64,000 bases of DNA from a bacterium (GTDB taxonomy: Bacteria; Patescibacteriota; Gracilibacteria; Peribacterales; Peribacteraceae). Positions 8,759 to 17,435 of this stretch are shown here, piece by piece. Where the stretch lies: the NCBI GenBank assembly GCA_029558515.1, contig JAKQEM010000039.1:34412-98411 (forward strand), read 5' to 3'. How positions within the stretch are numbered: the first letter of the stretch is position 1; each line of letters begins with the position of its first letter. Both the position numbers and the translations under genes were made by a program. The notes below the pieces were generated by a model. It was not told the origin of the DNA. It made no database searches and was given only the letters and a program-made list of their open reading frames with translations.

Positions 8759-9759
8759 GAAGAGTAGCGGGTGGCGGAGAGGAAGGGGGGTAAGAGCCGT
8801 TTGATTTCCTGAGGGGAGAGGTCGCTTAGCTTGCCGATGAGGATGGCGCGCAGGAGGGAGAGCTGGTTGAGAGCGACGGCGGCGAATGCGAAGACGGGTT
8901 CGATGGTGAGCGGATGGTTCCAGAGGAGCTCGATGTCTTCCGCGCGGATGGCACTGAGCGCCTGTTCGATGTCCGATCCGGTGATTCCAGGTGCTTCCAG
9001 CCTGTCGGCCAGAGCATAGAAGCCGGAGCGTCGCACGAGTGAGGCGATCGAGCCGTTGATTCCTCTGAGATCTTTCGGATCGATGGTGCCGCCCGGGAGC
9101 ATCTGCGACGCGTCCTTAGAGCCTGCGACGAGGCGCAGAGCGGTACGGATATTGCGCACATCGATGGCATGGCGCACAAAACGCAGGAGAAGAATGCTCC
9201 CGCTGCGCTCCGCCAATCGGAGCGATTTTTCCATTCTGAAGACGGAGACGCGCTCATCGATTTCTGCGGGATCTGACGCTTGCGAGGCGATCATCTCCTG
9301 CACGAATGCCGTTTCCTCCGCGGGGAGGGCGTGCGGGTCACTTTCCAACACGAGTCGTGCCCAGGCATCGGAAGGATGGGCGGTGACGGACGGCGTCGGC
9401 CTGCGGCTCATGTCGGACGTCAGACCCAGCCGTTCCTTCAGGAGCGCGGCGAGCAGCGGGGCATCCCCTTTCCACCAGAGAATATCGAACGGAGCACGCT
9501 TGTGCTCCGGCACCATCGCAGCAACTTCCGTGCGCACCCAGGCACCGAGTGCCGCAATGACATGGTCGGGATTGCGCTGCGATTGATCGAGAAGCTTGGT
9601 GAAGGGAAGGTCCGACAGGATGGTCTGCACTTCTGCGCGATCATGCGCCCCCAGCAGCCGATCGAGATCGGTCTGCGTCAGGAGGGAGAGCTGCAGCACG
9701 CCGGAGCGTCCGTGAGCGAACGCGAAGTGCTGGCCGAGAACGGCGGAAGTGCGGAGCAT
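8755..9759 (-). CDS. atpC: V/A-type ATP synthase subunit C
   Basis: Subunit C (the d-type socket) couples the central stalk to the membrane rotor ring. The 334-aa, largely helical product lacks strong motifs; identification rests on position between E and F, length (330-350 aa) and repeated segments such as FDILWWKGDAPLLAALLKERLGL and RFVRHAIDVRNIRTALRLVA that resemble the C-subunit three-lobe repeats. It overlaps atpE by one base (TGATG) and atpF by 4 nt. Confidence 0.88.
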   Translation of the reverse strand: MLRTSAVLGQHFAFAHGRSGVLQLSLLTQTDLDRLLGAHDRAEVQTILSDLPFTKLLDQSQRNPDHVIAALGAWVRTEVAAMVPEHKRAPFDILWWKGDAPLLAALLKERLGLTSDMSRRPTPSVTAHPSDAWARLVLESDPHALPAEETAFVQEMIASQASDPAEIDERVSVFRMEKSLRLAERSGSILLLRFVRHAIDVRNIRTALRLVAGSKDASQMLPGGTIDPKDLRGINGSIASLVRRSGFYALADRLEAPGITGSDIEQALSAIRAEDIELLWNHPLTIEPVFAFAAVALNQLSLLRAILIGKLSDLSPQEIKRLLPPFLSATRYSS

Positions 9760-10325
9760 CAGGAGAGGGGCGGAAAGAGTTGCCCGGCGACGGCGGCTTC
9801 CGTCTGCGGCCGCAGAATATCGTTGACGAGGGTGGCAAACGTGCAGTCGCGTTCCTCCTTTTCCGAAACAAACACGAATCCGCCGGAGGTCTGGAGCGGT
9901 TCACCCGGCGTCAGACGCGCGTTACCTTTGAGCAGATCCGCAAGCAGAGCGGCGTGCGCTTTCGCGGGGCGGATGACGCCCGTTCCATGAATGTGCGCCA
10001 AGAGACCCTGCAGGAGCGGCTTGATCTTCGCGGGGGGCTGTTGCGCCAGTTGCCGCTCGATGTCCGCGTACACATGGTCGAGCAGGGCGCGCTTCGTGGA
10101 GAGCAGGGCGTTGCGACGGTGTACGGTCATGGCCGCTTCTCCTTTCATGTGCATTTGGCGTTTTTTGTCCTCACGTTGTGCATTGATGTCCTGCTTCTTC
10201 TTCACCAGGCGACGATCACTCTCCTCCCGCAGTTGCGAGAGGCGCTTTTGGTGGGCTGTCCGCGCGTCGGCGATCTGCCGGTTTGCGTCGGAGACGATGG
10301 CGTCGAGAATGTCTTGGAGGGCCAT
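9759..10325 (-). CDS. atpE: V/A-type ATP synthase subunit E
   Basis: Subunit E forms the peripheral stator stalk with subunit G/H. The 188-aa product has a long charged N-terminal helix (about 1-80: DANRQIADARTAHQKRLSQL...KKKQDINAQREDKKRQ) followed by a small alpha/beta head that binds the top of the A3B3 head. Length matches the family. Its upstream spacer is occupied by an 11-unit heptanucleotide array. Confidence 0.92.
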   Translation of the reverse strand: MALQDILDAIVSDANRQIADARTAHQKRLSQLREESDRRLVKKKQDINAQREDKKRQMHMKGEAAMTVHRRNALLSTKRALLDHVYADIERQLAQQPPAKIKPLLQGLLAHIHGTGVIRPAKAHAALLADLLKGNARLTPGEPLQTSGGFVFVSEKEERDCTFATLVNDILRPQTEAAVAGQLFPPLS

Positions 10326-10342
10326 GGGAGAGAGGAGGACGA

Positions 10343-10419
10343 AGGACTAGGGACGAGGGATTCGGGATTCGGACTTCGGGACTCATAACTCATAACTCAT
10401 AACTTACAACTCATCACTA
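10343..10419. repeat. Heptanucleotide array between atpK and atpE, 11 units
   Basis: AGGACTA, GGGACGA, GGGATTC x2, GGACTTC, GGGACTC, ATAACTC x2, ATAACTT, ACAACTC, ATCACTA in exact register. It runs from just upstream of the atpE ATG into the atpK stop codon. Confidence 0.93.
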
Positions 10420-11001
10420 TCCGAGAATGGAACCGCGGAAGGAATTGAGCAGGAAGAAGGAGATCAGGAATCCGAGGAGGGCGTACGTCTCCACGAGTGC
10501 GGCGAGCGTGATGACGCGTCCCGCGAGTCTGCCGTCCTTGGCCAGCATGTGGAGACCGGCAGTGCAGACCTTGGCCTGGTACGGCGCGGAGGTGAAGCAG
10601 GTGACGGCGACCGGCAGGAACGTAGCGAGGAGAATGAGACCCTGTGCCATGGAGAGCGGCACCTCGCCGGAAATGACGGGGCCGAAGTTAAAGATGAAGA
10701 GCAGCGAGATGACCATGCCGTAGAGACCTTGGGAGCCCGGGAGCACGGCGAGCGTGATCACTTTGCCGGCGAGATCGGGCTTCTCGGAGATGAGCCCGGA
10801 ACCTGCCTGGCCTACCATGCTCACTCCCAAGACCGATCCGATGCACGCGAGGAACGTGGCCATGCCGGCACCGAAGAAAGCGAACATCAGGCCCCAGGGG
10901 GCTGCGGAGGCGACGGTTTCCGGTAGCACGGCATCCTGTGCGAAGACCAGTGCGGGAGTGGCGAATGCCGCCAGTGCCGCGAGGGACGTATACTTGTTCA
11001 T
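10417..11001 (-). CDS. atpK: V/A-type ATP synthase subunit K (proteolipid rotor ring)
   Basis: Subunit K builds the membrane rotor ring that carries the coupling ion. The 194-aa product has an N-terminal signal-like helix (1-22, ending ALVFAQ) plus four helices forming two hairpins. Hairpin 1 holds LPGSQGLYG (S90, Q91); hairpin 2 has YQAKV (Q142) and VETYALLG (E171). The set Ser/Thr-Gln, Gln, Glu is the pattern reported for Na+-binding NtpK rings, so Na+ coupling is plausible but not shown. The ATG at 11001 is chosen over the longer track ORF because the extension is not helical. Confidence 0.94.
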   Translation of the reverse strand: MNKYTSLAALAAFATPALVFAQDAVLPETVASAAPWGLMFAFFGAGMATFLACIGSVLGVSMVGQAGSGLISEKPDLAGKVITLAVLPGSQGLYGMVISLLFIFNFGPVISGEVPLSMAQGLILLATFLPVAVTCFTSAPYQAKVCTAGLHMLAKDGRLAGRVITLAALVETYALLGFLISFFLLNSFRGSILG

Positions 11002-11069
11002 AGGAAGGGAAGAAAGGAGGTAAAGAGAGTAATCGGCTTCGTCTGAGGACTCCGCCGTATAGAAACGCA

Positions 11070-12998
11070 CTAGGAGGAGCGCTGGAAAGGCGCGAAGGGG
11101 CGACCGCCGCCCTCGAAGAATTGACTGAAGAATTCGATGAACTGCAAACGGCCGGAATGGATGAAGCTGCCGAGCGTATTAAGGGCGATGGAGACGAGGT
11201 GTCCGCCGAGGAAGATGACGATGATGACGGGAATCGCAAGCCATGCGGGAAAGAATTTACTCATTTCCACCGCGACTTGATTCACCGCGAGCGCCATGGC
11301 ACCGGTGACGAGCCCGAGTGCCAGGATGCGCAGGTAACTGAGTCCGTTCGACAGCATGCTGATCGCAAAGTTCAGCAGGCCGATTACGCCCATGACGGGG
11401 CGCAGATACCACGCATTCCCGTAGCCCTTTCCCCAGAGTGCCAGTACCACGCCCGCGTACAAAACGTATTGCGCGATGTCCCGCAGTTCGGCCGGTGCCA
11501 TGAAGCGGAAGATGATTGCTCCCAGGAGGATGTGCGAGGAGAAATCCATCCAGAACGCTTCGGCTTTTTTCCCGTGCATCCACTTGTGGAATCCTGCCAG
11601 GAACATGCCGAGGAAGAGGTGCGTCAGTCCCAGTGCCAGCGCGAGGTTTTGCAGGAAGGTCACGCCCGTTTGCTGCGAGAGATTCCAGAATTGCCCCTTA
11701 AACCACAGTTCGCCCGTCGGCGTCATCGTGGTCAGAGCCGCGGGCACCTGCTGCGGCGTGAGGCCGAAGTATCCCCCGAAGAGGATGCCGACGAACATGG
11801 AAACGATGCCGCTGAAGAACAGCAGCCAGAGGAGGGGCGCCTGCGTGACGGATTTCTTCATCTTCCAGAGTGCGATACCGAAGATGAGGGCGAGCGCCAA
11901 ACCGTAGCCGGCGTCCGTGAGGCAGAGTGCGAAAAAGAGAATGAAGAACGGAGAGAGAGCGGGTGTGGGATCCATGTCCGTCGGACGAGGCAGGCCGTAG
12001 AGCGCCGTGACGCTGATGAACGGTGCGATGAACGGCAGATGTTTCAGGAGGATCGGCGCTTCCTCGTTCTCCTCCTGTTTCATGCGCAGCACTGCAATTG
12101 CCGGGGAAATGCGATGCAAACGGCGTTCCAGGTGAGGTATGAGTTTTTTGGGGACCCATCCGAGGAGTGTGACGGTGCTCAGCGTCGCGCCCATCGACTC
12201 ACGGACGGACTGCTTATCCGCAAGCCACTCTACGTACCGCTCCACCTTTAGCAGAGACGGGAGCTCCAGCGTCAGCTGTTTGCGTTCGTCACGTATGCTT
12301 TCCCTGTGTCTTTTTGCTTCTTCCAGGCGGGCAACCGCATCCTCATACAGATCGGCTGCCGTTCCTTCCCAGGCGGGCAGGACGACGGTGGTCCAACCGT
12401 GGGCGGTCACGACTTCCTCGAAGGCGTGCTCTTCTTCCCTGTGTACCAGCGCGACGGCGCTCGCCACTTCCTCCGAATGCCCCAGGAGGTCGATGTGCGA
12501 ACGGGGGGCTTTCTTCGCGATGTCGTCCCGCACAGTTTGGGCCTGCGCCACGGGCAGCGTCCCGAGAATACGTCGCACGTACCGTGACCGGTCCGGACCG
12601 TGCAGAGGGTAGGGCAGCGTGGTCCAGGAACGCAGCATCGCGATGCGATCCGTGTATTCCTGTATGATCTTCTGTGCGTCGGCTTCTTGCTCCGCAAGGC
12701 GATGGAGTTGATCGACGATGCCGCGAACATCGGTATGGAGAGCGGCGCGCGTGATGTCACTCTGTTGAGCCGGACGATGTGCCAGGGCAAGGATGTCTTT
12801 CGAGGCAACGGCAGAGAGGGTCCGGATGGCAAATTGCAGTTCCGCGATGCGGAAATTGACTTCGGTGTGATCGATGTCCGGTGCCTGTTTCCTTTCACAA
12901 ATCTCCATGACACCCTCCTCGTGCAAATACTCGATGAGTTTCTCCCGCTGAGAGCGGTGTGCGAGAATGGCCACTTTTTGCATGCGGACGATTGCCAT
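11070..12998 (-). CDS. atpI: V/A-type ATP synthase subunit I (stator a subunit)
   Basis: Subunit I provides the two ion half-channels and anchors the peripheral stalk. The 642-aa product has a soluble N-terminal half (about 1-340, starting MAIVRMQKVAILAHRSQREKL, with a coiled coil near 100-300) and a C-terminal half with about seven to eight membrane helices, including FFALCLTDAGYGLALALIFG and the last-helix region LSYLRILALGLVTGAMALAVN that carries the essential Arg. It overlaps neither neighbour; 3 nt separate it from the G/H gene. Confidence 0.95.
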   Translation of the reverse strand: MAIVRMQKVAILAHRSQREKLIEYLHEEGVMEICERKQAPDIDHTEVNFRIAELQFAIRTLSAVASKDILALAHRPAQQSDITRAALHTDVRGIVDQLHRLAEQEADAQKIIQEYTDRIAMLRSWTTLPYPLHGPDRSRYVRRILGTLPVAQAQTVRDDIAKKAPRSHIDLLGHSEEVASAVALVHREEEHAFEEVVTAHGWTTVVLPAWEGTAADLYEDAVARLEEAKRHRESIRDERKQLTLELPSLLKVERYVEWLADKQSVRESMGATLSTVTLLGWVPKKLIPHLERRLHRISPAIAVLRMKQEENEEAPILLKHLPFIAPFISVTALYGLPRPTDMDPTPALSPFFILFFALCLTDAGYGLALALIFGIALWKMKKSVTQAPLLWLLFFSGIVSMFVGILFGGYFGLTPQQVPAALTTMTPTGELWFKGQFWNLSQQTGVTFLQNLALALGLTHLFLGMFLAGFHKWMHGKKAEAFWMDFSSHILLGAIIFRFMAPAELRDIAQYVLYAGVVLALWGKGYGNAWYLRPVMGVIGLLNFAISMLSNGLSYLRILALGLVTGAMALAVNQVAVEMSKFFPAWLAIPVIIVIFLGGHLVSIALNTLGSFIHSGRLQFIEFFSQFFEGGGRPFAPFQRSS

Positions 12999-13001
12999 GG
13001 G

Positions 13002-13379
13002 TCAAACGGCGAGAGAGAGGAACTCGGGGGAGAGGACTGTTTCCACCTGTCGGTTCACGATCTCGGGTATCCGCTCCCGCGCATCCGCCTCCAGCGCCTG
13101 CAGTTCTTTCTGCATGATTCCTTCCTGTCGTTCCATCTCTCTGCCGATCGCGTCGCGCTCTTCCCTTAGCAGCAGTCTTGCTTCCTCGCGGAGTTTCTCT
13201 TCCTGGGTTGCTTCGGCATCGCGCATCGCCTGCTGCGCTTCCTTCTCCGTACGTTCCAACTCCTCCATCATGGCTTTGACTCGCGCTTCTTCGTGTTCTT
13301 CATGGGAGAGCACCTGGTCGAAGGGCGTGACGTGGGTGTGGGGATTTGTCCTGCCAGATGCAGCAACTGCTTCGTTCAT
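13002..13379 (-). CDS. V/A-type ATP synthase subunit G/H (peripheral stalk)
   Basis: A 125-aa highly charged protein, nearly all coiled coil (EEHEEARVKAMMEELERTEK ... REERDAIGREMERQEGIMQK), placed directly before subunit I as is usual for the G/H stator partner of E. Sequence identity in this family is low, so the call rests on composition, length and position. The start at MNEAVAASGR is preceded by a C/T-rich tract; the longer track ORF upstream is low-complexity. It is the first gene of the ATPase operon. Confidence 0.82.
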   Translation of the reverse strand: MNEAVAASGRTNPHTHVTPFDQVLSHEEHEEARVKAMMEELERTEKEAQQAMRDAEATQEEKLREEARLLLREERDAIGREMERQEGIMQKELQALEADARERIPEIVNRQVETVLSPEFLSLAV

Positions 13380-13553
13380 GGGTGGAGGGGGCGAAAGTGG
13401 GCGGAATGTAGGTTTGAAGAAGAAAAATGTCAATGCTCGCGGGATGCAAACTCGCGGGAGAAACAGTGGGAGAATCCGGCACAAGAGGCATGGACATCCG
13501 GCGTCGGCATCTGACGCAGTCTCTCTGCCATGCGGCGTCATCGCGGCCTACCG

Positions 13554-14516
13554 CTATGTTCGCTCCACACGGATGAAGCCTGATACCGGAAGAATCGTCA
13601 GATCTTTCTCCTCCTGTTGCAGGATGTCGAAGAGCAGGTTGATGCCGATCGTATCCGAAGCGATGTGGCTGCACTGGATCATATTCACATGATGCTTCTT
13701 GGCTTCCTCCAGCGTCTTCTCCGTCACGTGCATGGAGAGGATGGTGCCGACGCCCGCTTGGGATTGCTCCGCGAGATACTCCTCCGGACCGTTGGTGCCG
13801 CCCGTGAATTCCGTCGCGACGATCTTCCCGGGGCGTGATCGCTCCGATCCGTTCACGATGATCGGCGGGTTGCCCTTCTTCGCGTATTGCGCGTACTCGG
13901 GGATATCCAGAATGGCTTGCAGAATGGCGCCGAGATCATCGAATTCCTTCGCGCAAATAGTCTTCTCCATGAAGCGCCACACCAAGTTGTCGCTCACGGT
14001 GTGGCAACCGAACATCGGGAACTTCAACAGTTCCGCCGCCCGTTCGGTGCGGAAGAGGTTATCGGCGTGAATGGAGCGCCAGATGCGGTCCATGCGGGGC
14101 TTCATCTGTCCTTCGGCGTGGTTGACCGGGACGCCGCACTGCGCCAGAAGATCCACCTGCAGCGGCATCACTTTATCCAGATCCGCCAGCGCGCGGCCCT
14201 CCGGGTGGTGCGTCATGATGCAATCGATCTTCACTCCCTTCTCCCGCAAGCGGTCGGCCAGCAGCAATTCCGGCGTTTCCACATCGATGCCGATCATGAG
14301 GTTCTGCACCTCTTCCTCTCCCGTCCCCGCGATGATCCGAGAGTCACCGTACGGATTCCATGTGCGCTCGTCGTCGAAGAGGTCCATTTCCTTTCCCGTC
14401 AGCTTTTTTGCTCGTTCCGCCTGTTTCTTCAGGATTTTTTCCAACTCTTTTTTACTGCGGGGATCGGCGTCCATGCCGATTTCGACGGCGCGACGGAAAA
14501 GTGCGTTCAGTTTCAT
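13554..14516 (-). CDS. Nif3-like (NGG1p-interacting factor 3 / DUF34) metal-binding protein
   Basis: A 320-aa member of the Nif3 family of dinuclear-metal proteins of debated function (often labelled GTP cyclohydrolase I type 2). The first metal motif is IMTHHPEG at about residue 100 and the second is HVTEKTLEEAKKHH with CSHIASDTIGINLLFD near the C-terminus. An N-terminal helical extension (about 1-60, KKELEKILKKQAERAKKL) is longer than usual. It is followed after 175 bp by the V-ATPase genes on the same strand and starts divergently from korA. Confidence 0.85.
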   Translation of the reverse strand: MKLNALFRRAVEIGMDADPRSKKELEKILKKQAERAKKLTGKEMDLFDDERTWNPYGDSRIIAGTGEEEVQNLMIGIDVETPELLLADRLREKGVKIDCIMTHHPEGRALADLDKVMPLQVDLLAQCGVPVNHAEGQMKPRMDRIWRSIHADNLFRTERAAELLKFPMFGCHTVSDNLVWRFMEKTICAKEFDDLGAILQAILDIPEYAQYAKKGNPPIIVNGSERSRPGKIVATEFTGGTNGPEEYLAEQSQAGVGTILSMHVTEKTLEEAKKHHVNMIQCSHIASDTIGINLLFDILQQEEKDLTILPVSGFIRVERT

Positions 14517-14614
14517 GGAAACAGTGGTGAACAGGGATAGAGATTGCTGCTAGAGTAGAACGCGATCTCCTCTTGTGCAAAGAAGGAATCGATTTTCTCC
14601 CGTTCTCCGTCTTC

Positions 14615-16411
14615 ATGTCATCCGTCGCGGTCACCATTACCGGCGCGCAGGGGCAGGGCATCGATTCCGTCGGCGGCATCCTCGCCCGGGCGTGCAAGCG
14701 TTCCGGTCGTTGCGTGTTTGCGTATCGAGAGTACATGTCACTCATCAAAGGGGGGCACAGTCGCTATCAAATCGATATCGCCGACCGTTTCATCGGCAGC
14801 AGCGTGTCGCAGACCGACCTGCTTCTCACGCTCAATCACCACGGATTCGAGCACGATCTCAAGCACATGCGTCCCGGCGGCATTGTCCTGCACGATCAGG
14901 AAGGATGGAAATTTTCCTCCGCGCAGCAAGCGTGGATCGCTGAGCGGAACCTGCGGGTCGTTGCGGTGCCGGTGCACGCTCTCCTGCGGGATATCGGCGG
15001 GACGCCGCTTCTACGCAACGTGGTGCTCGCTGCGTTTGCGTGGTCGATGTTCGGGGAGGATCGCGCTCTGCTCGCGGACATGGTCAAAGAGCGCTATGCG
15101 CGGAAGGAAGATGTGCTCGCCGCCAACATGCGCGCCATTGATGCCGGCATCCGTGCGCGCGAGGAACAGGTACCGGATCTGACGTTTGCACTTCCTCCCG
15201 CTGACGCGCGGTGGAAGGACCGGTTGCTTCTGTCGGGGAGCCAGGCGATGGGGCTGGGGTTGGTGCGGGCGGGGATGCGCGCATTCTTCAGCTATCCGAT
15301 GACGCCGGCGTCGCCACTTCTCACGGTCATCGCTGATCTGCAGAATGAGACCGGGATCCTCGTGAAGCAGGCGGAGGATGAGATCACGGCGGCGCAGATG
15401 ATGAGCGGGGCGATGTTCATGGGCACGCGCGCGGCGACGGCCACGTCCGGCGGAGGATTTGATTTGATGACCGAAACGCTCTCCATGAACGCGATTGCGG
15501 AGAATCCTGCACTCTTCATTCTGGCGCAGCGGCCGGGGCCCGGGACGGGACTTCCCACGTGGACGGCGCAGGGCGATCTGCACATGGCGATCCACTGCGG
15601 TCACGGAGAATTCGCTCGCGGAGTCCTGGCTGTGAGTGATGCAAACGACGCGTACTCGCTGATGAACGACGCATTCAATACGGCCGAGACACTGCAGACG
15701 CCCGTCATCGTTCTCACGGACAAGCACGTTGCCGAAGGCATCTTCACGCAGGAACCCTTTGCCGCGGCTGCGCCGACGCTCTCTCGGGGACTGGTGACGG
15801 ATCCCGCCGCTCTGGCATCGCTGCAGTCTGCCGATCGGTACGATCCGACCGCCGCCACCGGCGTCTCTCCCCGCTGGCTGCCCGGCAGTCACGCCGCGAC
15901 CTATGCGGGGCAGGCCGATGAGCATCGCGGTGACGGATCGGTGGAGGAATCCGCGGACAATGCAGGAGCGCAGATGGACAAGCGATTGCGCAAAATGAAG
16001 GCGATGAAGGCTGCGCTGCCGGAACCGGTTTTGTATGAAGTTGTGAGTCGTGAGTTACGAGTTGTGAGTGATGATGTGCCGGAGGTTGATATTCTGATTG
16101 TCGGATGGGGTTCGTCGAAAGGAGCCATCTTGGATGCCCTTCTTGATGTGACTCAGGACTCAGGACTTAACACTCAAGACTCGATCGGTTTCCTTCACTA
16201 CTCCTGGCTCTGGCCGCTCAAAACCGATCGCTTCGAACGTCTCGCGAAACAAGCGAGGAAGATCGTGCTCATCGAAGGCAACGCGCAGGGGCAGCTGGGC
16301 AGGTTGCTGCGCCAGGAAACGGGCATTGAGATCACGGAGAAAATTCTGAAGTACGACGGGAGGCCGTTCTTTAGAGATGAGCTTGCTGCGGCGATACGTG
16401 CGAAGTTATGA
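14615..16411 (+). CDS. korA: 2-oxoacid:ferredoxin oxidoreductase, fused gamma-alpha subunit
   Basis: Together with korB it oxidatively decarboxylates a 2-oxoacid to acyl-CoA while reducing ferredoxin. The 598-aa product has an N-terminal gamma domain (VAVTITGAQGQGIDSVGGIL; SLIKGGHSRYQIDIAD), then the pyrimidine-binding alpha domain (SQAMGLGLVRAGMRAFFSYPMTPASPL, EDEITAAQMMSGAMFMGTRA, SGGGFDLMTE), then the transketolase C-like domain. The substrate (pyruvate, 2-oxoglutarate) cannot be told from sequence alone. Two heptanucleotide arrays insert low-complexity segments (VVSRELRVVSDD, TQDSGLNTQDS) into the C-terminal domain. The ATG at 14615 follows a C/T-rich tract. Confidence 0.93.
   Translation: MSSVAVTITGAQGQGIDSVGGILARACKRSGRCVFAYREYMSLIKGGHSRYQIDIADRFIGSSVSQTDLLLTLNHHGFEHDLKHMRPGGIVLHDQEGWKFSSAQQAWIAERNLRVVAVPVHALLRDIGGTPLLRNVVLAAFAWSMFGEDRALLADMVKERYARKEDVLAANMRAIDAGIRAREEQVPDLTFALPPADARWKDRLLLSGSQAMGLGLVRAGMRAFFSYPMTPASPLLTVIADLQNETGILVKQAEDEITAAQMMSGAMFMGTRAATATSGGGFDLMTETLSMNAIAENPALFILAQRPGPGTGLPTWTAQGDLHMAIHCGHGEFARGVLAVSDANDAYSLMNDAFNTAETLQTPVIVLTDKHVAEGIFTQEPFAAAAPTLSRGLVTDPAALASLQSADRYDPTAATGVSPRWLPGSHAATYAGQADEHRGDGSVEESADNAGAQMDKRLRKMKAMKAALPEPVLYEVVSRELRVVSDDVPEVDILIVGWGSSKGAILDALLDVTQDSGLNTQDSIGFLHYSWLWPLKTDRFERLAKQARKIVLIEGNAQGQLGRLLRQETGIEITEKILKYDGRPFFRDELAAAIRAKL
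16039..16073 (+). repeat. Heptanucleotide array inside korA, 5 units
   Basis: AGTTGTG, AGTCGTG, AGTTACG, AGTTGTG, AGTGATG (35 bp) encode VVSRELRVVSDD. Confidence 0.88.
16150..16184 (+). repeat. Second heptanucleotide array inside korA, 5 units
   Basis: GACTCAG x2, GACTTAA, CACTCAA, GACTCGA (35 bp) encode the TQDSGLNTQDS stretch. Confidence 0.87.
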
Positions 16412-16495
16412 GTGATGAGTCTTGAGTGATGAGTTACGAAATAACGAAGTAACGAAATAACGAACGAACAATCCCCAATCCCAATCCCCAATTCC
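16404..16495 (+). repeat. Composite 7/8-bp array between korA and korB
   Basis: AGTTATG, AGTGATG, AGTCTTG, AGTGATG, AGTTACG are followed by 8-bp units (AAATAACG, AAGTAACG, AAATAACG) and then CCCCAAT-type units. It begins in the last codons of korA and ends at the korB ATG. Confidence 0.85.
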
Positions 16496-17383
16496 ATGTC
16501 TATACCATTGGACACCACCGGCTCCCTCCCCACGATGCAGGACTATGCCTCGGAAAACGCCTGTACCTGGTGCGATGGTTGCGGCGATTACGGCATCTGG
16601 ACCGCGGTGAAGCGCGCGCTGGTCGAGCTTCAGATTCATCCTTGGCAAACGCTGCTCTGCTTCGATGTCGGGTGTCATGGGAACATGAGTGACAAGATCG
16701 ACGGATACCGTTTCCACGGACTCCACGGCCGCGTGATCCCCTTCGCGGCGGGCGCCAAGCTCGCGCGCATGGATATGCCCGTTCTGGCGTTCGGCGGTGA
16801 CGGCGCCAGTTTTTCGGAAGGCGTCGGACATCTGGTCCATGCCATTCGCTCCAACTATCCCATCGTCTTTCTCCTGCACAATAACGGGAATTACGGTCTG
16901 ACCACGGGACAGGCGAGTGCGCTCACGAAGCAGGGGGTGCGGATGAACGCCTCCCCCAACGGCATTCCCGAAGCGACGCTCCCGAGCATGGATTTCATCT
17001 TCTCCCTGCAGCCCACATTCGTCGCCCGCACCTTCAGCGGCGATATCCCGCAGATGACGCGTGTGATCAAGCAAGCCATCGGGCACCGGGGATTTGCTTT
17101 CGTCGATATTCTGCAGGCGTGTCCCACCTACAATAAGTTCGCGACGCATGAGTATTTGCTGGCGCACTGCAGGGAGGTAAAGAACCACGATTCGTCCGAT
17201 TTCAACCGCGCGCGGCAATTGGCTATCGATACGTCCGATTCCATCGCGACGGGCGTCCTCTATCAAAACGTTACTATTCCCAATTTCTACGAACGGCTCA
17301 GGAGCCGGGAGGGGAGGGAGACGCGACTCGTGGATGAAGTCACGCCGTACGACATCGGGGGGTTGATGGGGAGGTTGGTGTGA
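16496..17383 (+). CDS. korB: 2-oxoacid:ferredoxin oxidoreductase, beta subunit
   Basis: The thiamine-diphosphate-binding partner of korA. The 295-aa product has CTWCDGCGDYGIW at about residue 23 (Cys residues of the Fe-S/TPP region), the TPP motif GGDGASFSEGVGH (about 99) continuing to LLHNNGNYGLTTGQ (about 127), and CPTYN near residue 210. It lacks a separate 8Fe ferredoxin subunit, as in the two-subunit archaeal-type enzymes. It lies 84 nt after korA, with the spacer made entirely of short tandem repeats. Confidence 0.94.
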   Translation: MSIPLDTTGSLPTMQDYASENACTWCDGCGDYGIWTAVKRALVELQIHPWQTLLCFDVGCHGNMSDKIDGYRFHGLHGRVIPFAAGAKLARMDMPVLAFGGDGASFSEGVGHLVHAIRSNYPIVFLLHNNGNYGLTTGQASALTKQGVRMNASPNGIPEATLPSMDFIFSLQPTFVARTFSGDIPQMTRVIKQAIGHRGFAFVDILQACPTYNKFATHEYLLAHCREVKNHDSSDFNRARQLAIDTSDSIATGVLYQNVTIPNFYERLRSREGRETRLVDEVTPYDIGGLMGRLV

Positions 17384-17399
17384 GGGGGATGATGGGCAA

Positions 17400-17427
17400 T
17401 TGACATAATAAATATTTAATTAATAAT
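17400..17427 (+). promoter_or_regulatory. Promoter giving a nearly leaderless transcript
   Basis: A perfect TTGACA and an AATAAT/TAATAAT -10 box lie 16 bp apart in an AT-rich patch. The ATG at 17436 is only about 8 nt after the -10, so the mRNA would begin at or next to the start codon. Confidence 0.55.
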
Positions 17428-17435
17428 GGGTATTC

